Source: Acinetobacter piscicola
Lineage (GTDB): Bacteria; Pseudomonadota; Gammaproteobacteria; Pseudomonadales; Moraxellaceae
DNA length: 64,000 nt
NCBI RefSeq assembly: GCF_015218165.1
Contig: NZ_CP048660.1
Coordinates: 1-64,000, forward strand
Reading direction: 5' to 3'
Part shown: positions 42,586 to 51,789 of the stretch, one piece after another
Layout of the letters: the number at the start of each line of letters is the position of its first letter
Numbering within the stretch: position 1 is the first letter of the stretch
Made by a program: the position numbers and the translations under genes
Notes under the pieces: model-generated
Told to the model about the DNA's origin: nothing
The model's database searches: none
Seen by the model: the letters and a program-made list of their open reading frames with translations, nothing else

Positions 42586-45516
42586 ATGAGTCAAAGTTTT
42601 GAAACTTTTGTACCAACTTTAAAACATCAAAAGCTGCTTGCTACAGCAGAAGCAATCGCACTTGAAAATGATAAGGTAGAAGATGCGAAAACGTTGAAAC
42701 AAGCCACCGAGGCAGCAGTAGCTTATTTTGAGAAATATCGTTATTGGTGGATTAATGATGGGGAAATGATCTTTGATAGAGAAACAGGGTTGTTATGGCA
42801 GGGGAATCCAAGTAATAAAAAATATTATTATTGTCATCAGGAGCAAGCTAACCAAGATTTAGCACCTTTAAAATTAGGTGGGTTAAGTGATTGGCGTGTG
42901 CCTTTAGATGCTGAATTATGGAAGATTACACAGACAAAGGAATTTCCATTAAAACGAGGGCAACGTCTTAGATTGTTAGATTACCACTTTTGGTTAACTC
43001 AAGATAATAAGGTATTGTATTTGGATGAAAGTAATGAATCTAATAAACGTAATGATTCATGGAGCGATGCAAGAGTTTTAGCTGTAAATTCATTTTTTAA
43101 ACAAAAACCAACAACGCTTATAGCACTAAAAGCTTTTTCTGAGAAAAAATGGAAAATCCGTCCGCATTTTATTACTGTGCTCCAAACAGAGATAGATCAA
43201 TGTATTGCTGATTCTAAGTTTAGTCATGATATTTACCAAACATTTGTAAATAATAAAGAATATTGGTTAAAAAATCCATTTGCTATTCCATCAGAATTAG
43301 AACAGTTGAGGAAATTTCTAACGACTTATGTAAATGAAGAACTCAAAGAATTTTATGAAAATTTAGTTGTATTAGAAAAGATATCTAAAAAGAAATATGA
43401 CTATAAACCACAAGTTGATCCAATTGCAGTCTGGCAAAATATTGACTATATCAGCACACGCTTACCAAAAATTGATGCTCTAAAATTTACTGATGTTGAA
43501 CAAGGTATGTGGGAATTTTTTGTTCCTAAAGCTTTACAGGGTAAATATACAAAAGTTCAATCCAAACAATTCTGCCGTGATCGTAACCCTGTTTTGGATA
43601 TTCGGGAAGCTAATGTCGCAATTGATTTTGGTACAAGTAGTACAGTTGTTGCCATTCGTAAAAATGGCAAAGATGAATTATTGCGTATTGGGATGCAGGA
43701 AAAAGATTTTGCCAAAGACGTCATTACTGACCAACAATATGAAAACCCGACTGTTTTAGAATTTTTAGATTTACAAAACTTTTTGAATGAATGGCAAAGC
43801 GAAAGTTACCGTCCATTGGTTGATTGGGATAATATCCATTGTTCACATGAGGCAAGAGCCGCATTACGCAACAATAATAGTAATACCAAAGTGGTGAGTA
43901 GTATTTTTGCTCGCTTAAAACAATGGGCATTGCGAAATGAGCAAACGGCAAAAGTTCGTTTACGTGACCAACAAGAGTATGAATATCAACTACAACCTTT
44001 AACTGAATATAACCCAGTCAAAGGTCAGGCAATTCAAATCGGTAAAGACTACCCACAACTTGACCCAATCGAAGTTTATGCGTGGTTTTTGGGAATGACC
44101 ATTAACTGGCGAGAAAGAGGTATATTCCTCAACTATTATTTAACTTTTCCTGTGAAATATTCAAATGAGGTGAAAGCCCGAATATTGGCAGCATTTCGCC
44201 GAGGACTACAACGTAGTTTGCCTGAATCATTGATTTATGATGAACGCTTTAATGAGTTTAGTGTAGAAGAGTTGGCTTCTGAACCTGCTGCTTTTGCTGC
44301 TGCAGCATTAGAGCGTTTGGAAATTGAACCTGATGATGGTGGTGTTTCCTATGCTGTATTTGACTTTGGTGGTGGCACAACCGATTTTGACTATGGCTTC
44401 TATCGCAATCCAAATGACGAAGAGCACGATGAGGGATGGGATCATGTCATTGAACATTTTGGTTCATCTGGTGATCAATTTTTGGGTGGTGAAAATTTAC
44501 TGGAAAACTTGGCATATCTAGTATTTCAAGCCAACGGTAGTGAATGTAATAAAAAGAAAATTGCATTTACCAAACCATTGGATGCAGAAAATTTTGCAGG
44601 TTCAGAACTACTCATTGCACAAACACAGGCTGCTTATACCAATACCACGTTAATGATGTCTAAACTAAGACCATTATGGGAAGCTGGAAAAATTGATCTT
44701 GACTCTAAAGGGACAGAAACGTTTAAACTCATTAACAAAGATGGGCAAACTGTAGATTGTGAAATTGCAATAAAACAGGATGAATTGATTAAGTTTCTTG
44801 AAAATCGTATTCGTCAGGGTTTAAAAGACTTCTTTATAGCTATGAATGTTGCATTTAAACAGCAGCATCAAAAGCTACCTGAATTGATTCATATTCTTTT
44901 AGCTGGAAATTCAAGTCGATCACGAATTGTGTTAGGGCTACTTGGGCGTTTAGATGATGAGAAATCTAAAGCCTTATATCAATTGTTGTTGACAGATTTA
45001 GCAGAGATTTTTGAGGATTTGCCTAATCTGGAAATTCATTTACCTTTAGATGCTGATCCTAAAAATGCTTATGCACCAACCGCTAAAACAGGTGTAGCGT
45101 TGGGGCTATTACGTTTGTGTCCTGGGGAAACACTAAAAGTCGTCAACCATGCTGCGGAGGATAATACCGATAGTCCATTCCAATACTTTATTGGTGCATT
45201 TAGACGAGATACTTTGCAAGTGGCAATTCATCGTGGACAGACTTATCAGGAGTGGGCGGAACTCGGTAAGCCCCTCAATGGTGTGTTGGTTATGGGCTAT
45301 ACAACTTCATCTAGTGCAGCACTTGAAAATCAGGTTAAACGTGGTGATAAAGGTGTGTTTGAACAAAACTTACGATTATCGGGTAATATCCAAGGTCATA
45401 AGGTATTTGCTAAAGTACTTTCACCAAATGAAATTGAAATCTGTACCGCGCAGAGTTTGGATGATGTTCATCGCCAGCAAACCAATAATAACCGTATCAT
45501 TCAATTAAGCATTTAA
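42586..45516 (+). CDS. Hsp70-like ATPase with DUF1566-like N-terminus, paralogue 2 (976 aa)
   Basis: Same architecture as the preceding gene. The N-terminal segment reads YRYWWINDGEMIFDRETGLL and LSDWRVPLDAELW. The ATPase has VAIDFGTSSTVVAIR near 345, VFDFGGGTTDFDYG and LLAGNSSRSRIVLGLL. The ATPase half is very similar to paralogue 1 while residues 110-330 have diverged. This suggests duplication followed by specialisation of the client or partner surface, perhaps acting as a heterodimer. GGGGAA site before ATG. Confidence 0.8.
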   Translation: MSQSFETFVPTLKHQKLLATAEAIALENDKVEDAKTLKQATEAAVAYFEKYRYWWINDGEMIFDRETGLLWQGNPSNKKYYYCHQEQANQDLAPLKLGGLSDWRVPLDAELWKITQTKEFPLKRGQRLRLLDYHFWLTQDNKVLYLDESNESNKRNDSWSDARVLAVNSFFKQKPTTLIALKAFSEKKWKIRPHFITVLQTEIDQCIADSKFSHDIYQTFVNNKEYWLKNPFAIPSELEQLRKFLTTYVNEELKEFYENLVVLEKISKKKYDYKPQVDPIAVWQNIDYISTRLPKIDALKFTDVEQGMWEFFVPKALQGKYTKVQSKQFCRDRNPVLDIREANVAIDFGTSSTVVAIRKNGKDELLRIGMQEKDFAKDVITDQQYENPTVLEFLDLQNFLNEWQSESYRPLVDWDNIHCSHEARAALRNNNSNTKVVSSIFARLKQWALRNEQTAKVRLRDQQEYEYQLQPLTEYNPVKGQAIQIGKDYPQLDPIEVYAWFLGMTINWRERGIFLNYYLTFPVKYSNEVKARILAAFRRGLQRSLPESLIYDERFNEFSVEELASEPAAFAAAALERLEIEPDDGGVSYAVFDFGGGTTDFDYGFYRNPNDEEHDEGWDHVIEHFGSSGDQFLGGENLLENLAYLVFQANGSECNKKKIAFTKPLDAENFAGSELLIAQTQAAYTNTTLMMSKLRPLWEAGKIDLDSKGTETFKLINKDGQTVDCEIAIKQDELIKFLENRIRQGLKDFFIAMNVAFKQQHQKLPELIHILLAGNSSRSRIVLGLLGRLDDEKSKALYQLLLTDLAEIFEDLPNLEIHLPLDADPKNAYAPTAKTGVALGLLRLCPGETLKVVNHAAEDNTDSPFQYFIGAFRRDTLQVAIHRGQTYQEWAELGKPLNGVLVMGYTTSSSAALENQVKRGDKGVFEQNLRLSGNIQGHKVFAKVLSPNEIEICTAQSLDDVHRQQTNNNRIIQLSI

Positions 45517-45583
45517 TTCAGTGGATTGAGGTTGTTTATTTTAGGGTAAGCAACCTATTTAGTTTTTTAGATTGGGAAGAAAA

Positions 45584-46246
45584 ATGCTTTCGGATATCCA
45601 GCAAACCTTTAAACAAAACCGTGAAAACTTTAATGAAGATTTTCGTTTACGGATTCATCGTTCATTAAGCTGGTTACAGCGAGCAGAACAGGCCAAACAA
45701 GAACAAGACTTTGATTCACAGTTTATTTTTCTGTGGATTGGTTTTAATGCTGTTTATGCGAAAGATTTACGTGCAGATTTACGCAGTGCGGATAAGGGGG
45801 CATTTGTACAATTTATCTATCGGATTTGCTATTTAGATAAAGAACAGAAAATTTATTATTCAGTTTGGAATACCTTCTCAGGTAGCATCCGTATTTTGTT
45901 AAATAATCAATTTACCTTTCAGCCTTTTTGGGATTATCACAATGGTTTAATCACAGAACAGATTTGGGTCGAAAGTTTTGAACGAAACAAGAAAAAGGCA
46001 TTAAGTGCTTTAAGCCAAAAAGATACTCCTGAAATACTCATTGCTGTTTTTAATCATCTATATACTTTACGTAATCAAATTATTCATGGCGGAGCAACTT
46101 TTAATAGCACAGTGAATCGTGCTCAACTTAAAGATGCCTGCAATATTCTAGCGACATTAATTCCTGAAATGTTGAAAGTGATGTTAAATCATTCTCATGA
46201 TAAAACATGGGGTAAGCCATTTTATCCTGTAGTAAAGATTGCTTAG
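45584..46246 (+). CDS. HEPN-like protein (220 aa)
   Basis: An all-helical protein. The C-terminal third has LRNQIIHGGATFN, an R-x4-H motif in the place typical of HEPN domains, many of which are RNases in toxin and defence systems. The N-terminal region (RSLSWLQRAEQAKQEQDFDSQFIFLWIGFNA split by helices) also matches HEPN-like helical hairpins. I chose ATG 45584 (GGGAAG site) over the TTG at 45572. RNase activity would need the R and H; many HEPN proteins are non-catalytic. Confidence 0.6.
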   Translation: MLSDIQQTFKQNRENFNEDFRLRIHRSLSWLQRAEQAKQEQDFDSQFIFLWIGFNAVYAKDLRADLRSADKGAFVQFIYRICYLDKEQKIYYSVWNTFSGSIRILLNNQFTFQPFWDYHNGLITEQIWVESFERNKKKALSALSQKDTPEILIAVFNHLYTLRNQIIHGGATFNSTVNRAQLKDACNILATLIPEMLKVMLNHSHDKTWGKPFYPVVKIA

Positions 46247-46335
46247 GTATAAATATCAAATGATATAAAATATTTAATTTTATTAACTTAATAATATTTT
46301 AAAAAAATTGGAATGTGGTCTATTAGGGTGATCTT

Positions 46336-46926
46336 ATGAATCAAAAGATATCAAATGAAAATTTATTGGTTGGCTTAAAAAAGCAACTTCAAAAGGTTTT
46401 ATTTAATCAACAGCAATTATTACTAAATTTAGAGCAGAATGATTTAGTCCCACAGCATAATGCCGAGAAGCCTCGTGTATTTGATAACAAGACAGTACCT
46501 GAAATGAAAAATGTATTACAAGGGGAATATACAAAACTCGAAAATTTCGAAGTTGTATTAGCTGTTGTTGGTACGATGAAAGCAGGTAAGTCTACAACTA
46601 TTAATGCGATTGTTGGTCGAGAGGTATTACCAAATAGAAACCGTCCTATGACTGCGTTACCTACACTCATAGCACATAAAAAAGATCAAAAAGAACCGAT
46701 TCTTACTTGTGATGTAAAGGACATTAATAAATATATTGCAAACCTTAAAAAAATTACACTATCTGAATTTCAAACAGATGAGAGAGTAACAAGTTATAAC
46801 GAGATTGTCGAACTAATCCAAAATATACAACAAGGTTATAAATTTAAAAAACAATATAAAGGCGAGGAAGCAATTTTTAGCTTCTTGGCAAACTTAAATG
46901 ATCTAGTTCGTTTATCTAGAATTTGA
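46336..46926 (+). pseudogene. Dynamin-like GTPase, 3' truncated by IS3 end
   Basis: 196 residues remain of a dynamin-family GTPase. The P-loop lies in VVGTMKAGKSTTIN and the switch-I threonine in NRNRPMTALPT. Bacterial dynamin-like proteins are usually 500-800 aa, so most is missing. The frame ends LSRI-stop where the IS3 left end supplies TGA (46924-46926). No continuation is visible beyond the IS fragment. In an intact locus this would remodel membranes; in defence systems such GTPases mediate membrane protection or abortive infection. AGGGTG site present. Confidence 0.75.
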
Positions 46927-46991
46927 ACCGTACCGGGTTTGTCGGAGAGTCAATATTCTGAGAGACTATCCTGATGACAAAATTAAAATAT
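46924..46991 (+). mobile_element. IS3-family left-end fragment (68 bp)
   Basis: Matches the first 68 bp of the copies at 30006 and 54923 with one mismatch, then diverges abruptly before OrfA can continue. Only the left end survives, so a deletion removed the rest together with the 3' part of the GTPase gene. Confidence 0.85.
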
Positions 46992-47166
46992 TACCTCAAA
47001 TAATTAAGGTTCGGTTACTAAGTCTGTAAAACAAACCCATTGCAGAATAGTATTTAACTATCACTGATTTTTGTTGCTTAATACAGATTTTAACAGTGGT
47101 TACTTTTTTGGTTACTACAATGTAGAATATCACAAAAATATTCATAAAAAACATATATATAAATAT
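46992..47166. other. AT-rich gap before the integrase
   Basis: No gene seen. It contains two GGTTACT repeats (around 47097 and 47113). A recombination site could lie here, but no tRNA or attachment core is recognisable. Confidence 0.3.
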
Positions 47167-47197
47167 TTATGTGATGCGTAATATACGCATCACATAA
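47167..47197. promoter_or_regulatory. Perfect 14-bp palindrome upstream of integrase
   Basis: TTATGTGATGCGTA, three bases (ATA), then its exact reverse complement. It lies 62 bp before the integrase start and has no T-run, so an operator or recombination-arm site is more likely than a terminator. The half-site TACGCAT recurs in the hipA module-2 promoter (50086-50096 on the complement). Confidence 0.5.
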
Positions 47198-47258
47198 GAA
47201 TGCTTATTTTTGATATAATTACAATAACGGGGATCATTATGCTGGTTTATAAAAATTT

Positions 47259-48470
47259 ATGAGTCTTACGGAAACACAAATACGAAAGTCATATCCAAAG
47301 GAAAAAGTTTACTTTTTAGCTGACGATGATGGTTTAAGTTTAAAAGTCTATCCGAATGGAAGAAAATCTTGGAGTTATCGTTACTCAGTTCCAGAAACGG
47401 GTAAAAGACCACGAGTAACTCTAGGTACATATCCAGAGATGAATCTCAAAGAAGCTAGAGTGGCCAGAGATTCCTATAAGGCAACTAAATTTTCTACACA
47501 AAATTTAGTTCAGGAAAAAATTAAAACTTTTAAAGTTGTTTGTGAAGAATGGTTAGAGTTTAAAAAAAATAATTCATTTAAAGACCAACCACGGGGTGGT
47601 GTAATCCAATTGGCGAATACATGTTTAATTAATGACATTTATCCACTTATTGGTGATAAATGTTTTGATAAAATTAAAAGAACTGATTTAGTTACGGTTA
47701 TTAAAAAAATTGAAAATAGGGGAGTTAAGGAACCTGTAAAAAAAGCATATAGCTATTTAAACCAAATCTATGATTTTGCAGTTGCAATGGGATACTGTGA
47801 ATATAATCAAGCTTATGGTCTCAATAAAATATTATTAAAAGGAAAATTAAAGAAAAATTATCCCTATTTAAAAGATGAAGAAATTTCTAATTTTATTCTT
47901 AGAGTAACTCAATTAAATACAAATCCAATTATAAAAAAAGCGATACTATTTAAATTATATACTGGAGTCAGGGGGGCAGAGTTATTATCTGCAGAACCTC
48001 ATCATTTTGATTTTGACAACAAACTTTGGAAAATACCTGCTTTACATATCAAGCAATATCGTCGAAAAGTGATAGCAGGTTATAATATTCCAGATTTTTT
48101 AGTTCCATTATCATCGCAAGCGGTAAGTATTATTAGATCTGCACTAGAGTGGTCACAAGGAGATCGTTATGTTTTTGCTAGCCCAAAAATTAAAGATAAA
48201 CCATTGCATTTTAACACAATAAATTCAACCATCCGTAAGATGGGATATAAAACAGATGAGTTATCCTCACATGGCTTAAGATCAACATTCAGTACTATTT
48301 TAAATAATTCAGGCTTATTTCAAGACAACTGGATTGAAGCTCAACTTTCACATGTAGATAAAAATAAAACTCGCGCTAGTTATAATCACGCAGATTATAT
48401 TCAACAAAGAGCTGACATGATGCAATGGTGGGGTGACTATTTAGAAAATAAATCCAAATCTAGTTTATAG
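47259..48470 (+). CDS. int: P4-type tyrosine integrase
   Basis: A 403-aa site-specific recombinase. An N-terminal DUF4102 arm-binding domain (LSLKVYPNGRKSWSYRY, VTLGTYPEMNLKEAR) precedes the SAM-like core-binding and the catalytic domain. Catalytic residues are Arg in TGVRGAELL, the H-x-x-R of SSHGLRSTF, the His of AQLSHVDKNK, and Tyr in RASYNHADY. Such integrases mobilise genomic islands, usually at tRNA genes, though no tRNA is visible here. It lies beside the truncated GTPase and ahead of hipA module 2, so it may have brought in the defence-like array or the hip module. Confidence 0.9.
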   Translation: MSLTETQIRKSYPKEKVYFLADDDGLSLKVYPNGRKSWSYRYSVPETGKRPRVTLGTYPEMNLKEARVARDSYKATKFSTQNLVQEKIKTFKVVCEEWLEFKKNNSFKDQPRGGVIQLANTCLINDIYPLIGDKCFDKIKRTDLVTVIKKIENRGVKEPVKKAYSYLNQIYDFAVAMGYCEYNQAYGLNKILLKGKLKKNYPYLKDEEISNFILRVTQLNTNPIIKKAILFKLYTGVRGAELLSAEPHHFDFDNKLWKIPALHIKQYRRKVIAGYNIPDFLVPLSSQAVSIIRSALEWSQGDRYVFASPKIKDKPLHFNTINSTIRKMGYKTDELSSHGLRSTFSTILNNSGLFQDNWIEAQLSHVDKNKTRASYNHADYIQQRADMMQWWGDYLENKSKSSL

Positions 48471-48485
48471 GTAATTTAAATTAAA

Positions 48486-48764
48486 CTATTTTGATTTAAT
48501 AATAAATTTTAAACCAAATGCATTTAACAACTTATTTATAGAATCTAATGTTGGATTACTATCTGGTTGCTCCATTTTCTGTAAAGTTTGTGGTGCTATT
48601 TTAGTAATTTTACTCATTTCAGTTAATGTTAAATGTAGTTCTTTTCTAATGTATGATGCAATCTGGTAAATTTCCCACTCAGGATTGTTATTTATATTTT
48701 CTAAGACTTGTAAGCGTTTATTCATTTGCTCGATTGGCGTCATAGGCTTATAACGTTTATCCAT
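48486..48764 (-). CDS. XRE-family HipB-like antitoxin (module 2)
   Basis: A 92-aa protein with a helix-turn-helix in its C-terminal half (LHLTLTEMSKITKIAPQTLQ). It is preceded by an N-terminal extension (residues 1-35) not usual for HipB. The gene follows its toxin, the reverse of the classical order, and its ATG overlaps the hipA stop by 8 bases with an AGGAG site. It converges with the integrase. Confidence 0.75.
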   Translation of the reverse strand: MDKRYKPMTPIEQMNKRLQVLENINNNPEWEIYQIASYIRKELHLTLTEMSKITKIAPQTLQKMEQPDSNPTLDSINKLLNAFGLKFIIKSK

Positions 48765-50061
48765 TAGAAAGCTCCTGAATCTGTTGACATATATTCAATA
48801 TACGATGATGACTATTTTGTAGAATCTCATCATCTATATTTATTTTTTTCATTTCATCAAGCAAATTTTCATAAAGTGGCAATTGTTGAGTAATTGTGTG
48901 TTTAATTTCACTTGAATCTATTCCTGTACATTCTTCTATTTGCGTTATGACTGATTCCCATAAAGGCATTCCACCATGATCGTCTTTTTCCCAGCGTGTT
49001 GTGCGTGCAATTCCATCAGGATGAAGCCACATTGGGGCAAAATCGAAGAGGGGTGTCAATTGAATTGTGCCATTATTTAAACGTTGAATTGCGGTATTAC
49101 GGGTATGGTTGTCTTTATTTCCTAATGCAACATTAGCGATATCTCGTCTCAAATATTCAAAAATTTCAGCTTTTGGTGATGAGCAACATTCCATGAGCAA
49201 TATACAAATTTGATTATGCGTCATTTTAACACCGAAGCCAGCTTTACCGCTTAAAGAGGCCAAGCTTTCTTGCGCAATTCTTTCGACTTTACCATTGATA
49301 ATTTGGCGATCAAAACGTGGAATAAATAGCGTCCTCTGGTGAAGCTCTAAATCCTTAAACACTCTTAGACCTAAGTACCGAGCTATTTTCATGTAGATTG
49401 CTTCATGTAACAGTATTTTTTCCAGTTTTTGATCATTTCCACGACTAAATTTAACTAGCCAATGCTTTGCCGCTAATTCATCTGGAAGACTGTGATCTAA
49501 ATAAAAAAGACCATCATACCCTTGAGTTAATAGTAGTTTAGGCCACTCACCTTGAACACCTGAAGAACCAGCAACAAATAAACCATATGATGCAAGTGAC
49601 TCAATGAAGTCTTCTTTTCTTTCAATAATTTCCCTTAGGCTAAATCCACGAGGTTTTACAGTTGGAAAATGATCTTGAAGCCAGTCATAAGCTTCTTTAA
49701 TTCGTAGATTACCAATAGGATTACCTGCCCCAGATTTCAGTAGGGGCCAATCAGCTTGTTCTTCTGCATTAATTGAGAAGCCCAGCTGATTTAAAAGCTC
49801 CTTTCGCCCATAGCCTTGAGGTAACAAGTCCATGAGAAATGCTGGCCATTGGTTTTCTAAACTGTTTTTTACATTGACTGGAAATTGGAATGATAGAGCA
49901 TGGCCATCTCTTAAATCCATATGTTCAATAGCATATTCAAATAGGTATGATGTTCGTGTAGATGCTCTCCAGCCCTGCTCTTGATTAGCAGTTAGTTCAA
50001 CAATAGCACAATCTTGCCATTCGTTATTTTGAAAAATTTGAAGTGTGCAATATTTATTCAT
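48757..50061 (-). CDS. HipA-like kinase toxin (module 2, toxin-first)
   Basis: A 434-aa HipA-domain protein. The catalytic motif is LGNKDNHTRNT and the metal-binding motif LFDFAPM. The loop region reads VAGSSGVQGEWPKL. It diverges strongly from module 1 and module 3. A TATAAT box (complement of 50079-50084) with flanking TTAATAC repeats provides its promoter. Being upstream of the antitoxin-like gene, it may be a variant in which the HTH partner has another role. The kinase residues look intact. Confidence 0.8.
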   Translation of the reverse strand: MNKYCTLQIFQNNEWQDCAIVELTANQEQGWRASTRTSYLFEYAIEHMDLRDGHALSFQFPVNVKNSLENQWPAFLMDLLPQGYGRKELLNQLGFSINAEEQADWPLLKSGAGNPIGNLRIKEAYDWLQDHFPTVKPRGFSLREIIERKEDFIESLASYGLFVAGSSGVQGEWPKLLLTQGYDGLFYLDHSLPDELAAKHWLVKFSRGNDQKLEKILLHEAIYMKIARYLGLRVFKDLELHQRTLFIPRFDRQIINGKVERIAQESLASLSGKAGFGVKMTHNQICILLMECCSSPKAEIFEYLRRDIANVALGNKDNHTRNTAIQRLNNGTIQLTPLFDFAPMWLHPDGIARTTRWEKDDHGGMPLWESVITQIEECTGIDSSEIKHTITQQLPLYENLLDEMKKINIDDEILQNSHHRILNICQQIQELSNG

Positions 50062-50096
50062 ATGTGTATTAAAATAAAATTATACATGCGTATTAA
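50062..50096 (-). promoter_or_regulatory. Promoter and direct repeats of hipA module 2
   Basis: Read on the minus strand, TTAATACGCAT and TTAATACACAT flank a consensus TATAAT (50084 to 50079). Repeats straddling the -10 suggest a repressor site, probably for the XRE protein at 48486. Confidence 0.45.
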
Positions 50097-50516
50097 GCTA
50101 ATATTTACTTATTATAGTAAATTTATAATGTACTTTCTACAGTAAATTCTTTAATTGTAAAAACAGATTTAAATCTAGCCGCTATCAAATTTAAATTACT
50201 ATCTGAGTGTCGATATCACATAGCTCTGTATATTTATTAAACACTATTACCGTATCTAATCCTCCCCATATTACAGCTCAAAGTTACTACGTTCTATCAA
50301 AGATATTTTTCTATTTAAGAGTATAGATCTCTTTTATAAATCAAAAAACGATCTACTTTTTGCTGACTATTTATACCGAAGAATTTTGAATATTCATGCA
50401 TTGGACTGACTGCCGCCGCTTTCCTAGAAACAACTTAAGTCATACAATAAAACATTTTTTTATTTTTTAATCATTTACGAGTTGACAAAAAGTACACATT
50501 TTTAGGCTGATTTTTT
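50097..50516. other. AT-rich intergenic region
   Basis: 420 bp between hipA module 2 and the IS982 target duplication. No gene, RNA or terminator could be recognised. Confidence 0.4.
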
Positions 50517-50523
50517 TAGTTTA

Positions 50524-51525
50524 ACGTGAATTCGGCTTAAGCAGATTTTAATTCAATAGGTTTTAAAATCTGCTGAATTCCTGAATTATATCCATTCACA
50601 AGTACCAACGCATATAAGGTTAAAGCTGAGAATATTGTCGTCAATAATCCTATTTTTGATCTATGGCGAGTGTGTTCAAGATCAAATTGACTTTTCATCA
50701 AATTAAATGGTGCTTCAATAATTCCACGTTTTTTTAATACAGCATGATCAAATGGATCTAAAACTTGTGGTTTCATATTTCTTTTTACACGTGTAATCAG
50801 TTGAACACCAACTTCTGCAAGGCGATCCTTCCAATTCTTACCAATATAGCCACGATCACCAAACAACTTACCTTTTAATTTTGAGTGTTCTATTAATTCT
50901 GGTAATACTTTACGGTCATCAACGTTACCTGTTGTTATACAATAAGAAACTAAGCGTCCAACATGATCGCAAATCAAATGAATTTTGAAACCATAAAACC
51001 AATCTACAGAGGTTTTCCCCCGACTTGCGCTGTCTACAAATACACGGTGTTGCTGAATACGTTTATTATGACACACAGCTAATTTGGTAGAATCAATAAA
51101 AGCAATTCCAGAGGATTGCACCTTTAAACTCTCAATAAGAGCGACAAAATACATCACATATTTTGCTTTTAATTCAATGAATCGGTTATAGCTAGGTAAG
51201 TTTGGAAAGTAAGAGCAAAGAAAAGGCTTAGCCCAATAAAGATAAAAAGCCTTGAAGTTTCTACTCCCTGTTAGATGAAACCACAATAATAAAGTGAGAA
51301 CTTCAGAAGCACTGATTTTACTTTGGCGCAATCGCTTAGCTTGTCCTGAAGTAAGCCTATATTGTTCAACATTGTTGGTAATATCAGCACAAAAATCATC
51401 AATTAAACAAAAAAGTGTTGTAAGCTGTGTATCGATAGGCATTTGAGGTTATTCAGTTTTTTGTCGTGATTAAATTGTGACTCAAATGCCTATTCTTTAT
51501 CAAATTTCTTATCCCGAATTCACGT
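50524..51525 (-). mobile_element. IS982-family element, copy 1
   Basis: 1002 bp with 12-bp terminal repeats (ACGTGAATTCGG at the left, inverse at the right). A 7-bp target duplication, TAGTTTA, flanks it (50517-50523 and 51526-51532), so this copy arrived by simple transposition. Confidence 0.93.
50537..51442 (-). CDS. IS982-family transposase
   Basis: A 301-aa DDE transposase. Catalytic residues are likely the Asp of GIAFIDSTKL, the Asp of LFGDRGYIGK and the Glu of GIIEAPFNLMK. These motifs are typical of IS982 (DUF4372/DDE_Tnp_1-like). The gene fills the element and looks intact. The same protein is encoded, interrupted, at 54554-56771. Confidence 0.9.
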   Translation of the reverse strand: MPIDTQLTTLFCLIDDFCADITNNVEQYRLTSGQAKRLRQSKISASEVLTLLLWFHLTGSRNFKAFYLYWAKPFLCSYFPNLPSYNRFIELKAKYVMYFVALIESLKVQSSGIAFIDSTKLAVCHNKRIQQHRVFVDSASRGKTSVDWFYGFKIHLICDHVGRLVSYCITTGNVDDRKVLPELIEHSKLKGKLFGDRGYIGKNWKDRLAEVGVQLITRVKRNMKPQVLDPFDHAVLKKRGIIEAPFNLMKSQFDLEHTRHRSKIGLLTTIFSALTLYALVLVNGYNSGIQQILKPIELKSA

Positions 51526-51532
51526 TAGTTTA

Positions 51533-51789
51533 TATATTAAAAAACTCAACCTTTGCAAGATTACAGAGATTTATATCATTAAATTACTTTATTTATAAGT
51601 ATATAATTTAATTGTTAATATTTAGTTTTTAGTGGGCTAAAATTTAGATCATTTAATATTGGTTTGGTCACTTTATTTTAGATATTCTAGTTTATAAAAG
51701 TCACCGATGTTTTGATACTGATTTTCATGAGAAATAACAACAGTATATAATTTAATATTATAATGAATCTTAATCCTCATGAAAATGTT
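51533..51789. other. AT-rich intergenic region
   Basis: 257 bp between the IS982 right duplication and the end of hipA module 3. Nothing recognised. Confidence 0.4.

Noticed and set aside
32603..46926. BREX, Dnd or DISARM assignment for the island
   Set aside because: A WYL regulator and HerA-like ATPase are suggestive, but there is no PglZ, BrxC, methyltransferase, DndB-E or phospholipase gene.
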